Positions 11,540 to 22,399 of a stretch of 64,000 nucleotides of DNA are shown here, piece after piece (the first letter of the stretch is position 1; every line of letters begins with the position of its first letter). Made by a program: the position numbers and the translations under genes. Origin of the DNA: Epiperipatus broadwayi (lineage: Eukaryota > Onychophora > Udeonychophora > Euonychophora > Peripatidae); assembly GCA_028023455.1 (NCBI GenBank), contig JAQFVV010013361.1, positions 62,001 to 126,000 of the forward strand, read 5' to 3'. Below the pieces are notes generated by a model. The model ran no database searches. It was not told the origin of the DNA and was given only the letters and a program-made list of their open reading frames with translations.

Positions 11540-11965
11540 TCAAATGCAAGTTGTTTTATTTAATTAATTGAGTTCTTGATTTCTAATGCAAATAAACCTT
11601 ACAGAGTTGCACACATTATATTTGTAAAACAAATCAAACATTTGCTTTGTTCATAAAACATATAATAAACTTTTTGCCTTAAATATTTATTTTATGATAT
11701 TTTAGATCTTGTTCTGGTAATATAAAATTAGGGAGGAGACAATCCAGCAAGCACATTCCACTGAGCACTTTCAAAGTAGCCCGTAAATAGGAAAAGCCTT
11801 TGAGCATTTTTACACCTTCTGCCCAGTTTACAAATCTTTGCCTAACATATTGGCTAATGATATCCGGCAAAATACAGGGCAGAGGCTTTAGCTGAAGCCC
11901 TGCGGATAGGTAACTTCTAACTATCTTTGCAAATACAAGCAAGAGTCTGTTTCTAACTTTAAAAA
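11540..11965 (-). CDS. Possible terminal exon of an unidentified host gene
   Basis: On the minus strand an open segment from about 11,962 to a TAA at 11,679 encodes roughly 93 residues, ending ...QDLKYHKINI. It is less AT-rich and more complex than its surroundings, with balanced residues such as RLLLVFAKIVRSYLSAGLQ and ISQYVRQRFVNWAEG. It is preceded by a long polypyrimidine tract followed by AAAG (about 11,960-11,976), a good 3' splice-site context, and followed by AATAAA at 11,555-11,560. The frame also stays open upstream of the acceptor, but there it is low-complexity lysine/phenylalanine sequence. The hydrophobic stretch LRATLKVLSGMCLLDCLLP could be a buried helix. I do not recognise the protein and found no further exon in the window. 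It could also be a captured gene fragment. Confidence 0.4.
11555..11560 (-). promoter_or_regulatory. Candidate polyadenylation signal AATAAA
   Basis: It lies about 120 bp after the stop codon of the candidate exon on the minus strand, in the context AATTAAATAAAACAAC. In such AT-rich DNA the hexamer alone has little weight. Confidence 0.35.
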
Positions 11966-12342
11966 AAAAAAAAAGATAGTTAAAAGTTTTGTAGTAAGTT
12001 ATAATTTTTTTTTTTTTGTTGTTAAAAGCAAACTCGTTTGGAATGAATTCTATATAACAGAGAATACAATTCGGCATCGTTTATTTTATATATCTTAACA
12101 CGTTTCTATTGCAAAAGTATTTAGATTATTTCAAAAATTGTATTATTATTATTAGTTTCTATAAATTGCATTTCTATTTGAACATTTATTTAGGTTAAAA
12201 AAAAACGAAGATATTACACATATATATTCTATTTCATTATTTAAAATTAAATATCACAGAACAATAATTATTTTTTAAAAAATACTTTTTTTTTTGCATT
12301 ACAAAACATTTTGTTTTAAAATTATTAAAATTTTTTGTCAAG

Positions 12343-12394
12343 CATTGGTGGTCGAGAGGACAGCTTCCCGGCTGATGCTATGACACATGAGAAA
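12343..12394 (+). mobile_element. tRNA-derived SINE, subfamily 1, internally deleted
   Basis: It begins GTCAAGCATTGGTGGTCGAG and jumps directly to CAGCTTCCCGGCTGATGCTA and the family end TGACACATGAG, lacking the anticodon-arm region. Confidence 0.65.
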
Positions 12395-12744
12395 AAATAA
12401 ATAAAATTTTAAATACACTTTCTTTTAGTTAAAAAAGAATTTCTTTTCATTTGTAACAGAATATTCGATCAAACATAATCACCAGTAGTGTTTTGCCAAT
12501 TGCTTGCGTCTTTCTTAATCAATTTGTTCCAACATCTCAATTTTGGGAGCTATGTCATAAACTTTAAAAATTATTACATTAAAAAGATTTCGGATAGTAT
12601 TAAATTTATATTTATATATTTAAAGAGTACAGATTGACTGCAAACTGATTTCTTTTCTTATGTGGTCAAAATCATAAAGGGCACTAGAAATTCCAAAAAC
12701 TTGATACATACTTAGTTAAAACTTTTCGCTAAAGGCAGGATTAA

Positions 12745-13092
12745 ATTATTACATTTTTTATTTACCATTGTCAAATTCACTCCACTCTCAACTATGACAC
12801 CATCCACTTCAGATAAATACAATAATGATTATTACTAATCATTTTCTAAACTAGAGATTATTAGCACAGATATAAACTTTAAACCTCAGTTAAAGATTAA
12901 TATATCTGATTTTTTTAATTTTAAACATACACACATTTGGGGTTATTCATCTTTCTCTTTTCCAAGAGTAATATCTTTATAGATATATTAAACAATCTCC
13001 ATACTTTCTCATTTTTTAAAAAATTCATGTAAATAAAGATATAATAAAAGACAAAATCAAATATAATAATCTTTAACTGAGGTTTAAAGTTG
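12745..13092. repeat. RH1-associated dispersed repeat body, hammerhead part missing
   Basis: It aligns with 17,054-17,376 over shared words such as TTTACCATTGTCAAA, GATTATTA.TAATCATTTTC, CACAGATATAAACTTTAAAC and GATATAATAAAAGACAAA. At the point where the 17 kb copy enters the hammerhead core this copy breaks off. An inverted 25 bp pair (AACTTTAAACCTCAGTTAAA near 12,873 and its complement near 13,070) makes a stem-loop. Confidence 0.55.
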
Positions 13093-14100
13093 ATTTATAT
13101 ATATTAAAAATAAATAATAAGATGAAAGTTTTAAATATATGTAATAGAGATACACACACTTTGTGTGTGTGGATGGTTTATTTCTTGGAAGTTCATAGAA
13201 AATTTGAGCACCAGAAATGACAGAGCTGGGCTGTGATTTTTGAACTTTGGGCTCCAGATCCAACAGTCTACTACTTCACCAATCCATGAAGGATTCAAAT
13301 AGACACTGCATTAAGAGAACATGACATATCAAACTGCCAATTACTGCAATGGTGATTCAAGTGTTTGATAACTAACTCACTTAACAAGGGAAAATTATTT
13401 ACAAAATGGTTTATTTGAAAAAAGGTGATATGAATTTCTACAGTAATGGATATTTTGTGATATGGTAGAGTCAAGATGAGAGATGCACTGATAAGAACAA
13501 TACAACTAGAAAATAATAGATTCATGACTTAATTTTATCAAATTTTAATAATTAAAAGCAACATAACAAATTCACATTAGAGTCTGATTCACTATTATGT
13601 CATGTTGTAGTGAATGAATGGATTCTTCATTACTCATTCTAGTTGTAATTTTCCTCTTATTACATGAAATTTGAAAACTCCTTTATGAAATGGAAATGTG
13701 TGTTAGGTAATAGTATTTGCGATATATACTGTACACATTTATTATTAGTTAATTTAATTATGGATTTCACAATCTCACATTGTTTTTTTGTTTTTGGGAT
13801 AATATTCAACTGCAAATGAGATTTTAGTGGGAAATAGATGTACTTAGAATTATAGTTTGTTTAATTATCCAAATTCTAGTTTTGAAATCAAGAATTGATT
13901 GTCATCCCGTCAACATTCTTAATTAAAATAAATAAAGATATTTTCATTCAACAAGAATAATACGCAAATTCTCTTTTACATGCTCATTTATTCTCTGTTG
14001 GTTTCTTAAGTTCTGCGAAATTGCCCTCATTAAAAGTCTATATTTTAATGTATATATTACCAGTTTTTACAATTATTATTTAAAAATATGAATTTTTTTC
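13093..14100. other. Intergenic, nothing recognised
   Basis: No supportable gene. A small inverted repeat ACACACACTTTGTGTGTGTG lies near 13,152. Confidence 0.4.
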
Positions 14101-14103
14101 TAC

Positions 14104-14322
14104 AGAACAGGTTTTTTATACCTGCACTTATATATGTAATATACAGGGGTTTGAACTCAGACTCTTACATGACCCTCAACCATGCTATCTCATACCACTG
14201 ATACCCTTGATCAGAACAGGTTTTTTATACCTGCACTTATATATGTAATATACAGGGTTTGAACTCAGACTCTTACATGACCCTCAACCATGCTATCTCA
14301 TACCACTGATACCCTTGATCAC
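14104..14322 (-). repeat. 109 bp tandem duplication carrying a tRNA-like SINE segment
   Basis: A unit starting AGAACAGGTTTTTTATACCT at 14,104 repeats at 14,213 almost without change. On the minus strand each unit has an A-box-like TAGCATGGTTGAGGG and a B-box-like GAGTTCAAACCC, i.e. RNA polymerase III promoter elements at about normal tRNA spacing. Confidence 0.65.
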
Positions 14323-14334
14323 ACACATGTTGAA

Positions 14335-14398
14335 AAGATAATCAACAATACACGTGTTTTGTGCTAAACCACTCGTCAGTTGGTTCAGATTATCATCT
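14335..14398 (-). ncRNA. Hammerhead-like repeat RH1, copy 4 (partly decayed)
   Basis: Minus strand: GATAATC and CCAA of stem I, CTGACGA (fits CUGANGA), stem II GTG/CAC with partial pairing, AAAA in place of GAAA. It directly follows the duplicated tRNA-like segment. Confidence 0.45.
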
Positions 14399-14399
14399 T

Positions 14400-15140
14400 T
14401 ACACAAGAAATGCTAGTATCATATCCATTCCTCTTCATCATAGAAAGTTTATTTTTTCAGTTACTTCATCTTTTATTTTATTGATAAAGATTTCATTTTT
14501 ATGTTTTTTATTGGATGTTTTCAAATTTGGTGTTCTACCAGAAATATTACATAATGTATTAAAATTCTAATAAGTCAGTAATACCATATCAAGAATATTG
14601 CATATTGCATTAAACTCTAATAAGTCAATAAGTAGGTTAACAGCTTTTATACAACCTAAATTAGAATAAAGCCCCTATTCTCTACATAAAGGAACAGTAA
14701 AAAAAAAAACTGTATTCACCAAGCTTGTAAATTGTCACTTGGTGAGACTTTGATCAATTTTTTATTCTTGTTTTATCATGTAGTTAAGAATAATTAGATA
14801 TTCATTTACTGACCAATATTAAATGAATAGCTAGCTGGCTTATCTATGGAATGTTTACTTGAAAGAAAATTCCCAAGATTAATAAAAAAAAATTGACTCA
14901 ATTGGAAGCTTCACTATATATTTATATATCATTAAATCGATAGCTGGTTATTTTTATAATACTTAAACTATACTTCAAGATTGTAGAATATTTCTTTGGC
15001 AGAATTATTTCCATCAATATTTATTATATCAGACATGTCATTTTCTTAATATATGCATATATATTGCAATATATTTCAGTGAAAATTTGACTACACTGTT
15101 TTTATCTTATTTCTATTTCCACTTCTTCTTTTTTTTTTTT
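14400..15140. other. Intergenic, nothing recognised
   Basis: AT-rich, no supportable features. Confidence 0.4.
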
Positions 15141-15142
15141 TA

Positions 15143-15235
15143 AGTGTCATAGCATCGGCCGGGACGCGAATCCGTAACCCGGGCAACTGCCTGCAAGTGT
15201 ATGGCAGTGGCGCTGACCTCTCGACAACCAATGCA
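15143..15235 (-). mobile_element. tRNA-derived SINE, subfamily 1
   Basis: Minus strand: GCATTGGTTGTCGAGAGG, an A/B-box region ending GGATTCGCGTCCC (good B box), then GGCCGATGCTATGACAC. This is one of the better preserved copies. Confidence 0.75.
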
Positions 15236-17050
15236 AGAATATATTTAACTAATAGTTAATGGAATCATAATAATGCGTATATAGCTACTTGGTAAAAAAA
15301 TCTTTAAATAACGAACTTCAGAAAAAAACAATTCCTATCACCAGATTTGCCAACTTTGGAGTGATGAGTTCTGTTGATTTTCCATCTTTAAGTTAACCCA
15401 GTAGCAAAGAAAGAAAAATATTCATTTACTGACCAACATTAGTTACTCATCTGGATTGGCTATCTGGACAGTTATCTGCAAAAAATTCTAAGTGATTAAA
15501 ACCAAAAAAAAAAAAAAAATCGAATTTTACCCAGCTTGGATTTGAATCCAGTTTGCGGGCAGAGCAGATGGATATGCTGATTTAGGTTAAACATTGAATC
15601 TATATGTGTTGAATTGATGTCAGATTAATACGTGGTGAACTCACACATAAAGCTTCCATTTTATTACATATTCTTGAAATACGCGAATAACGACATCTGA
15701 AAAAGAAAAAATGATAATCTTTAGCCTAATAAACGATTAGTAATAATCATTAATTTATTTATTTAAAATGTATGATGTCAAGATGTGAAAGCAGCATATT
15801 TGATATTTGGAGATAAAATTATATAATATATATTTAGAGATTAAATGCTCAGCCTACTATAATATTATACTTTTATTGTAAAATATTTGTAATTTTTATT
15901 AAAAAATATGTATTTTAAAAGTAAAAACTATTTATTGTTTTAGGTTATAAATTTTTAGTTATAGATCCTTATACAATAATTAGTTACCAGTCTGAGCCTT
16001 GATAAATCCACAGGCAAAATTATTTTCGAGAAAAATTAAATAGTAAGATATATATATACTAATATAACCAATGACTTGGGACAAGGAACTCAATTCTAAT
16101 TCTTGTCTTTCTAATGCTCGAATTATTAAAAAATTTAAACCGTGATATTTAGAACCTAAATACTTTCTCATCAAAATTAGTCTTAATTGACTTTCCTCTA
16201 ATAGTTTTCTCTTTAAAAAAATAAACTTTGCAAATTTAGATTATATATGTGAGTTGTATGAAAAAGATAAAGAAATCAGCAGCTCTTCCTTATGACAAAA
16301 TTATAATAACAATTTTACATTCTAATACTTTATTTCTTGACCATTTTTTCTAGATATTAGAATAATGATTTTCATAGTCTTCACACTGCATGATTAAGAT
16401 GTTATTTCTGCTTTAATTCCTCCTCACGCACTTTGCAATGTCCCCCCCCCCCCACAACAAAATCAAGATTAAAAAACAAAACAGTAGTTCCCCTAAGTGG
16501 CTTCTACCTGAGGCCTGGTTCCATTACCCGCAACCTTATAAATGAGAATTTAGTGCTGAATTCTTCTTAAATTCTGAATATTACTAATCATTTTGGATTT
16601 AATGAACTTATGCACTTATGCACAGAGATAATGTAATTGTATTTTATGAAAATACCCCCACCCCCGAGTAGTTTTGATATCAATACTAAAACAACAATTA
16701 AAATAAAATTGAAAGAGAAAAATATAAAACAGTGCAAAATCTTAGTATTCTACAAGTAAGACTTTTTGAATAATCAATATTAGTTTGCATTCGAAATTGA
16801 TATACAATACTTCGAAACTTACATTAAATGTGTATTAATATAAGTTGTATATAATATGCACGTGCGGTTAGTAAACATTTATAACAAATATATGACTTGA
16901 TAATAAACAATATATGTTACTAACATTAAAATTATACAAATTCACACATATACAACTATTATATATATATATTCATATGACATTAACTGCATTTATGTAT
17001 ATTTTTATATTTTATATTGTAATTATATATTTGCAAATACAATAATTTAT
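15236..17050. other. Intergenic; poly-C tracts at 16,442-16,453 and 16,656-16,664
   Basis: No gene or recognised repeat. Two C-rich homopolymers stand out against the AT-rich background but have no evident function. Confidence 0.4.
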
Positions 17051-17053
17051 GAT

Positions 17054-17377
17054 TGTTACATTTTCATTTACCATTGTCAAACTCCCTCCACTCACAACTT
17101 TGACGCCATACATTTCAAATAAATACACTAATGATTATTAGTAATCATTTTCAAAACTAGAGATTATCTCTAGCACAGATATAAACTTTAAACCTCAGTT
17201 AAAGATTAATATATCTGATTTTTTTAAATTTACACAAACGGAGTTTTTTTTTTTTACACAAACGGAGTTATTCACCTTTCTTTGTCCCGTATGTAATATC
17301 ATTATAGATATAATAAACATTTCCATACTTCTCCATTCTTTTTAAATTCATATAAATAAAGATATAATAAAAGACAA
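17054..17377. repeat. RH1-associated dispersed repeat body
   Basis: Second full copy of the repeat at 12,745-13,092, here continuing directly into an intact hammerhead core at 17,378. Words such as CATTTACCATTGTCAAACTC and CCACTCACAACTTTGACGCC recur inverted at 17,484-17,560. Confidence 0.6.
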
Positions 17378-17440
17378 ATGATCTCCAAGATGCATTTCGT
17401 GCTGATCCAGCATTCATCAGTTGGCCCAAGTCACTATCTC
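17378..17440 (-). ncRNA. Best-preserved hammerhead-ribozyme-like core (RH1 copy 5)
   Basis: Read on the minus strand: CCCAA as the 5' strand of stem I, CTGATGA at 17,414-17,420, a 6 bp stem II (TGCTG..CAGCA with a GAT loop), GAAA at 17,395-17,398, then TGCATC and TTGG, which pairs back to CCAA. All core bases of the hammerhead consensus CUGANGA-GAAA-UH are present. Stem III is nearly absent, as in the minimal type I hammerheads known from Penelope-like elements and animal retrozymes, which are thought to act as dimers. Activity is inferred, not shown. Confidence 0.7.
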
Positions 17441-17750
17441 TCATATATGCAAAGTATTTATCTAGAGTAAATTGTTACATTTTCATTTACCATTGTGGAT
17501 GGCGTCAAAGTTGTGAGTGGAGGGAGTTTGACAATGGTAAATGAAAATGTAACAATTTATTCTAGATAAATACTTTGCATATAATAGATATATATATATA
17601 TGAGAGATAGTGACCTGGGCCAACTGATGAGTGCTGGTTCAGCACAAAATGCATCTTGGGGGTCATTTGTCTTTTATTATATCTTTATTTATATGAATTT
17701 AAAAAGAATGGCGAAGTATGGAAGTGTTTATTATATCTATAATAATTTAT
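17441..17750. repeat. Inverted copy of the RH1 repeat (right arm of palindrome)
   Basis: The sequence from about 17,530 to 17,750 is the reverse complement of about 17,285-17,495, with a 34 bp spacer. The arms share TTTACTCTAGATAAATACTTTGC-like sequence in opposite orientation, the hammerhead core and the ATTTAAAAAGAATGG flank. Confidence 0.7.
17608..17675 (+). ncRNA. Hammerhead-like core, RH1 copy 6
   Basis: Plus strand: CCAA, CTGATGA at 17,624-17,630, perfect stem II GTGCTG/CAGCAC with loop GTT, AAAA in place of GAAA, then TGCATC and TTGG. Only the G12 position differs from the consensus, which should abolish cleavage. Confidence 0.6.
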
Positions 17751-18900
17751 GAATATATGTATGACATGTGATCGCCCCCATTATTTATATATACATTTGC
17801 GCTATGTTTAATTTAAAATTTATATATATATATTCACTTTATGTGTTTCATACATGACAATAGTATTTATTTTTATAATCATACATATACAGAAAGTAAT
17901 TTTATGATAAAAATTGAGAAAAGAGACGAAGCGAGAAAGAAGCTATAAAAAAAAGGGGGAGCTACTAAAACATTTCATTGTTAAGGTTTATGCTTGGAAA
18001 ATCTTGTAACATAAAATATAAGATCCACTGATCAGTATTGCCGGTTTTTATTTATCTAACAATTAACCACCCCATATCTTTTCACCTATTTGCCTGATTG
18101 TCGATAGAGAGTAAGCAAATTTAGTAAAAAAATATTGATAATATAATACGATTATTTTTTATTTTCAAACAAGTGAATAGATAAAAAAACAAATTGGAAG
18201 AACAGTTTTTATTAACTATTTAAAGATTTAATATACTAATGTTTTCAATTACAACACAATTAAGTTTATTATTAATTCCCTAGAAGAATTTAAATTCAGT
18301 GATTTTATACAATTATATTGTTCTCTTATATTCCGCGTTTATTTTTTGATTGCCTGGGTTCCATTTTTTTTTTACTACGCTAAAATTAAATTTATAATAT
18401 ATAAGTCGATTTATAATATATTTTAAACATTTGTAAAATATTTTAAAATTCTGTTAATTGTATCAGAATTATTGAGACAGTATATTTTAAATTTGTACAA
18501 GCATAATTAATTTATCTCCCATCTCTCCCTCCAAAGCCGGTGACCTGTATTTTCCTTAGTGGGCAATTATTTATTGTTAAAAAAAGTTTGATGTATTAGC
18601 AAAAGTTAAAATATATATATATATTTTAATTAAATGTTTAAGACAAGTAAGTTGCAATACAAAGTAAAAAAATAGTTTAGGATCATTAATATATATAGGT
18701 CTCTGTCTAATCATCTATCTATATATTTGTCTAGCTGGCTTTATAGTTCGCTAAATTGTAATCTTTTTTAGTAGAAGAACTTCACACATACATTCACATA
18801 TACATAAATGATTTTAAGGAGTGTGTGTGTTTAATTTAATATAAACAAATGTTGTGAAAGATGTAATATTTAAATTCAAGTATATTGTCTATGCTGAACT
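17751..18900. other. Intergenic, nothing recognised
   Basis: AT-rich with TA-rich runs near 17,820 and 18,610. No supportable gene. Confidence 0.4.
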
Positions 18901-18902
18901 TA

Positions 18903-18998
18903 AACCTAATTAGAAGGGATTTGAACTCAGACTTGCAAACTCCTACAACTAACTCTACTCCATCTTATACACATGACTACATACATGTGAAAAAGGTA
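18903..18998 (-). mobile_element. tRNA-like SINE segment adjoining RH1 copy 7
   Basis: Minus strand has an A-box-like GAGTAGAGTTAGTTGTAGG and B-box-like GAGTTCAAATCCC. The whole segment is clearly related to 6,695-6,790. Confidence 0.5.
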
Positions 18999-19061
18999 AA
19001 TGATCTCCAATATACGTATTTCGTGAAAACTAGCACTTATCAGTTGGTCTAGATCATCATT
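18999..19061 (-). ncRNA. Hammerhead-like core with long stem I, RH1 copy 7
   Basis: Minus strand: ATGATCT, a 3 nt bulge, CCAA, then CTGATAA (one mismatch to CTGATGA), stem II GTG/CAC, GAAA, TACGTATA, TTGG and AGATCAT. The outer blocks pair perfectly (7 + 4 bp), giving an interrupted stem I as expected for a type I hammerhead. Confidence 0.55.
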
Positions 19062-19499
19062 TCCTACATACACACACACACATATATATATAAGCAGTGC
19101 TCAGTTTATATTAAGATAGCAAATCTTCAAACTTAAATAAACAGGCTTCAATCTTTCTCACTCTCCAACTCTTCAGCCATACATATCATTGAAATTTGAT
19201 TATGAAACGCTTCAAGTCCTTGTTGATGCCAATATTATGGTCATACTCATGTTCACTTTAAGTCACTCTTATCCATCGCATACAAGCCTTAATATGGCCA
19301 TTTAAATACGCAGGACAGGGATGGACAGAATATTGTATAGGAGTGCATTTTGTGAAATTATAATTAACAGTAATAATCAAATGTTTCATTGTTTTAGAAT
19401 ATGTATAAAGTTTGAAGTGCCAGAAATGATCATCCATCAAGGTTATGCCCCCAAACCTCCTGCACCATAACATTATGAGTCATATCTTTATAATATAAT

Positions 19500-19795
19500 C
19501 ATCATTTTCAACCGTTATTGATTCACTGCAGGATGAAAGTCTATGACTTTAATCCAGTTTCTATGATCTTTAACCACAGTTTCTAACAATCTGGTACACT
19601 TTCTTATTCACATGTGGTCTTTTTCTAGATTTTTTATAATCTCTTGGAATTCCGTTTAAGATTTTATCATCAATTTATTATTCTTTCTTCTAGCAATATG
19701 TCCAGCCCAATTCCACTTCAGTCTCTTAATTCTTTCAGTAATGTCCACAAACCTGTTTTTCTCTCACCCATATATTTTATTTTTTGATCAGATTA
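19500..19795 (-). mobile_element. LINE-A (RTE-like) 3' end, copy 2
   Basis: It corresponds to the last 250-300 bp of LINE-A copy 1: shared words include CACTGCAGGATGAAAG, CTCTTGGAATTCCGTTTAAG and AGCAATATGTCCAGCCCAAT. It ends at a short (ATC) tail near 19,500 and is 5'-truncated. Confidence 0.8.
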
Positions 19796-19837
19796 ATTTT
19801 CTGCTCAGATGTGTTTGTGAAATTACATTTGTATATA

Positions 19838-22345
19838 GCAAAGGTGGGCAAATAGTGGCCTATGGGTCATGTGCAGCCCAGTAAAAGTTTTTTGTGGCTC
19901 GCCAAGATAGTTAGAAGAACCAAGATTTCCTTCCCATGCACGACCAAAGATTCATCTCATATTTTCCACTAGGGTGGCCATGTCAATATGCATGCACAGT
20001 GTAGATATGATGTGCAGTGCTTTTCCAGTTGATCTGGTTAATTTCAATTTTGTCTTTGCAACAGTAAATATATAAATTTACAACTTTAGTGAAACCATGT
20101 ACCTTCCAAAAAACATAAAATTGGTGATGAATGTCGTGTATTTAATAAAGAATAAACAAAAAAAATATTTCTCTGGTAATACAGGGAATAAAACAGTGTG
20201 TTTTTTGTGTCATGAAATGATATCTATATTTAAGGAGGACAATCTAAAATGATACCATGAAAAAAAACATGGCGAATTTGGCTGCAAACTTTCCAAGAAT
20301 GCAAAATAAAAACTGTAGAATGTGTGAAAAGGCTGAAGAAGCAACAAACATTATTCATAAAACAATCAACACTTTAAAATAGCACTACAGAAACAAGTTT
20401 CATGGTAGCCAACAACCTTGCTAAATGCATCAAACCTTTTTTGAATGATGTTTATTAAGCAATGTATAGTAGACTGTGCAAATGTATTGTGTCCTGATGT
20501 GAGAAGCAAATTTGAAAGCATTTCATTGTCAAGAAGTACTATAGTGTGGTGGTGCATTGACTAAATTATTGATGAACTCACAGAACAGCTGAAGACTGCA
20601 AGCAAATAATTTGTTTGGTTTTTTTTTGGCACTGGATGAGAGAACAGATAATGAAAACACTGCACAATTACTCATTTTTATCCATGGAATTAATGAAAAT
20701 TTTGTCATCACAAAGGAACTACTTGGCTTAGAATCAATGAAAGATAGAACCCCTGGTCAGGAATTTATTGATTGGGCTTTGAATTGTGTGAAGGAAAGTG
20801 GCTTGTCCTGAAACAAAATGGCAAGCATTACAACAGATAGGGCCAGAGCTTTCAGTGTAAAAAATGTAGGCATGGTTAAGCTTTTAAAAAACAAGTTACA
20901 AGCACAAGACATAGACAGTGATATCTTATCTTTTCATTATGTTTTGCATCAGGGGAGCTTTTGTAAAGCTGCACTGGACTTAAAGCTTGTCGTAGATTAT
21001 ATTGTTAGTACAGTGAACACAATCAGAGCAAGGGCACTCCACCATCGACAGTTCAAATCTTTTCTTGAGAATATGGAGGCAGAGTATGAAGATGTAATTT
21101 ACTGCAACAGTGTGAGGTGGTTGAGCCTGGACAAAGTGATAAAAAGAGTCTGGACATTGAGGAATGAAAATCCTCTTATTTCTGGACATGGAGATATCTC
21201 ATGATTTTGTTGACAAAAATAGGATGTGAGGAGTAAAGATATGAGATGATGTTTGCAGATGATGTATGGTTAAGCTTTTAAAAACAAGTTACAAGCACAA
21301 GACATACAGTGATATCTTGTCTTTTCATTATGTTTTGCATCAGGAGAGCCTTTGTAAAGCTGCATTGGACTTAAAGCTTGTGGTAGATTATATTCTTAGT
21401 ATGGTGAATGCAGTCAGAGCAAGGCCACTCCACCATCAACTGTTCAAATCTTTTCTTGAGAATGTGGAGGCAGAGTATGAAGATGTAATTTACCACAACA
21501 GTGTGAGATGATTGAGCCTGGGCAAAGTGATAAAAAGAGTCTGGACATTGCAGAATGAAAATCCTCTTATTTCTGGACATGAAGGAGATATCTCATGATT
21601 TCATTAACAAAAATAGGATGTGAGGAGTGGAGATATGAGATGATGTTTACAGCTGATGTATTTGAGAAATTGAATGAACTGAATGTGATATTGCAGGGAA
21701 AGGGGTTGCTTGCACATGAAATGTGGAAATATGTAAAATCATTCAAAGCAAAACTAGGTCTATTTGCAAAGCAAGCAGGTGAAGGCAATTTTTGTCATTT
21801 CCCTTTATTAGGAAAACAGAAAGTGCCTGAAAGTGTTTCTGCTAAGATTAGGAATCATCTGCATTGTTTGGAGGATGAGGTCACAAGAAGATTTCAGGAC
21901 TAAGAAAATTGAGCCTAAATTCAATTTGCTCTCTTATCCCATCACTGCTGATATTGGCACAGCACCTGCAGAGCTGCAGCTTGAATTTACTGACACACAG
22001 TCAGATCACACCACGAAAGAAATATTTAATGCTCTGACATTAGTTTAGTTTTACAAATCTTTCTCTACTGAAAATTTATGTATATGAAGAAATTTGCTGG
22101 GAAAATGTTCTCTATATTTGAATCTACATATATTTGTAAGAAAGGTTTTTCTTGCTTGAAAATCAACAAGAGTAAATATAGATGCTCTTTGACAGACATT
22201 AACTTGCAGGCTGTGATGAAAATTTCAACAAGAAATTTTATTCCTGATTTCAAAAAAAATGTAGAAAAGTGTGATAAGGTATATTTTCTCATTAAACTGA
22301 CTCTAAAATTAAATGATTACAATAAGATGTCCCAATTGATTTAGC
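19838..22345 (+). pseudogene. hAT transposase relic (GTF2IRD2/ZBED-like)
   Basis: This is a decayed DNA transposon whose protein would cut and paste its own DNA. A 5' end resembling the hAT terminal repeat, AAGGTGGGCAAATAGTGGCC, begins near 19,840. A BED-type zinc finger follows at about 20,199-20,276 (CFLC...HEKKH spacing), interrupted by an in-frame TGA. The RNase H-like core gives FLALDERTDNENTAQLL (first acidic residue), ASITTDRARAFSVKNVG, FHYVLHQ and NSVRWLSLDKVIKRVW. The C-terminal dimerisation region is at 22,078-22,290 (SCLKINKSK, SLTDINLQAVMKIS). The frame breaks at least four times and a 394 bp block is duplicated internally (20,872-21,265 and 21,266-21,660). No 3' terminal repeat is visible. 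The protein resembles the transposase-derived family annotated in many animals as general transcription factor II-I repeat domain-containing protein 2. Confidence 0.85.
20872..21660 (+). repeat. 394 bp tandem duplication inside the hAT relic
   Basis: The unit beginning ATGGTTAAGCTTTTAAAA occurs at 20,872 and 21,266. Unit ends are marked by GATATGAGATGATGTTT at about 21,239 and 21,632. The two copies differ at perhaps 5% of sites, so the duplication is old but younger than the transposon. Confidence 0.8.
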
Positions 22346-22399
22346 ATTGTAAAACAATTATAAAATAAGTTCTGATAATCATAATTTTCAAACATTACC

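Noticed and set aside
16442-16453. Poly-C tract (and poly-G near 55,403) as possible G-quadruplex or regulatory sites
   Set aside because: Single homopolymers without the four-run spacing of a quadruplex; the second lies in the poorly reliable inner arm of the giant inverted repeat.
19258-19473. 71-codon minus-strand frame with Trp/Cys/His residues, possibly a Tc1/mariner fragment
   Set aside because: I could not align it to the DDE transposase motifs, and no inverted terminal repeats are visible nearby.
20529-21788. Minus-strand open frames opposite the hAT transposase
   Set aside because: Shadows of the plus-strand transposase; no domain and the same composition mirrored.
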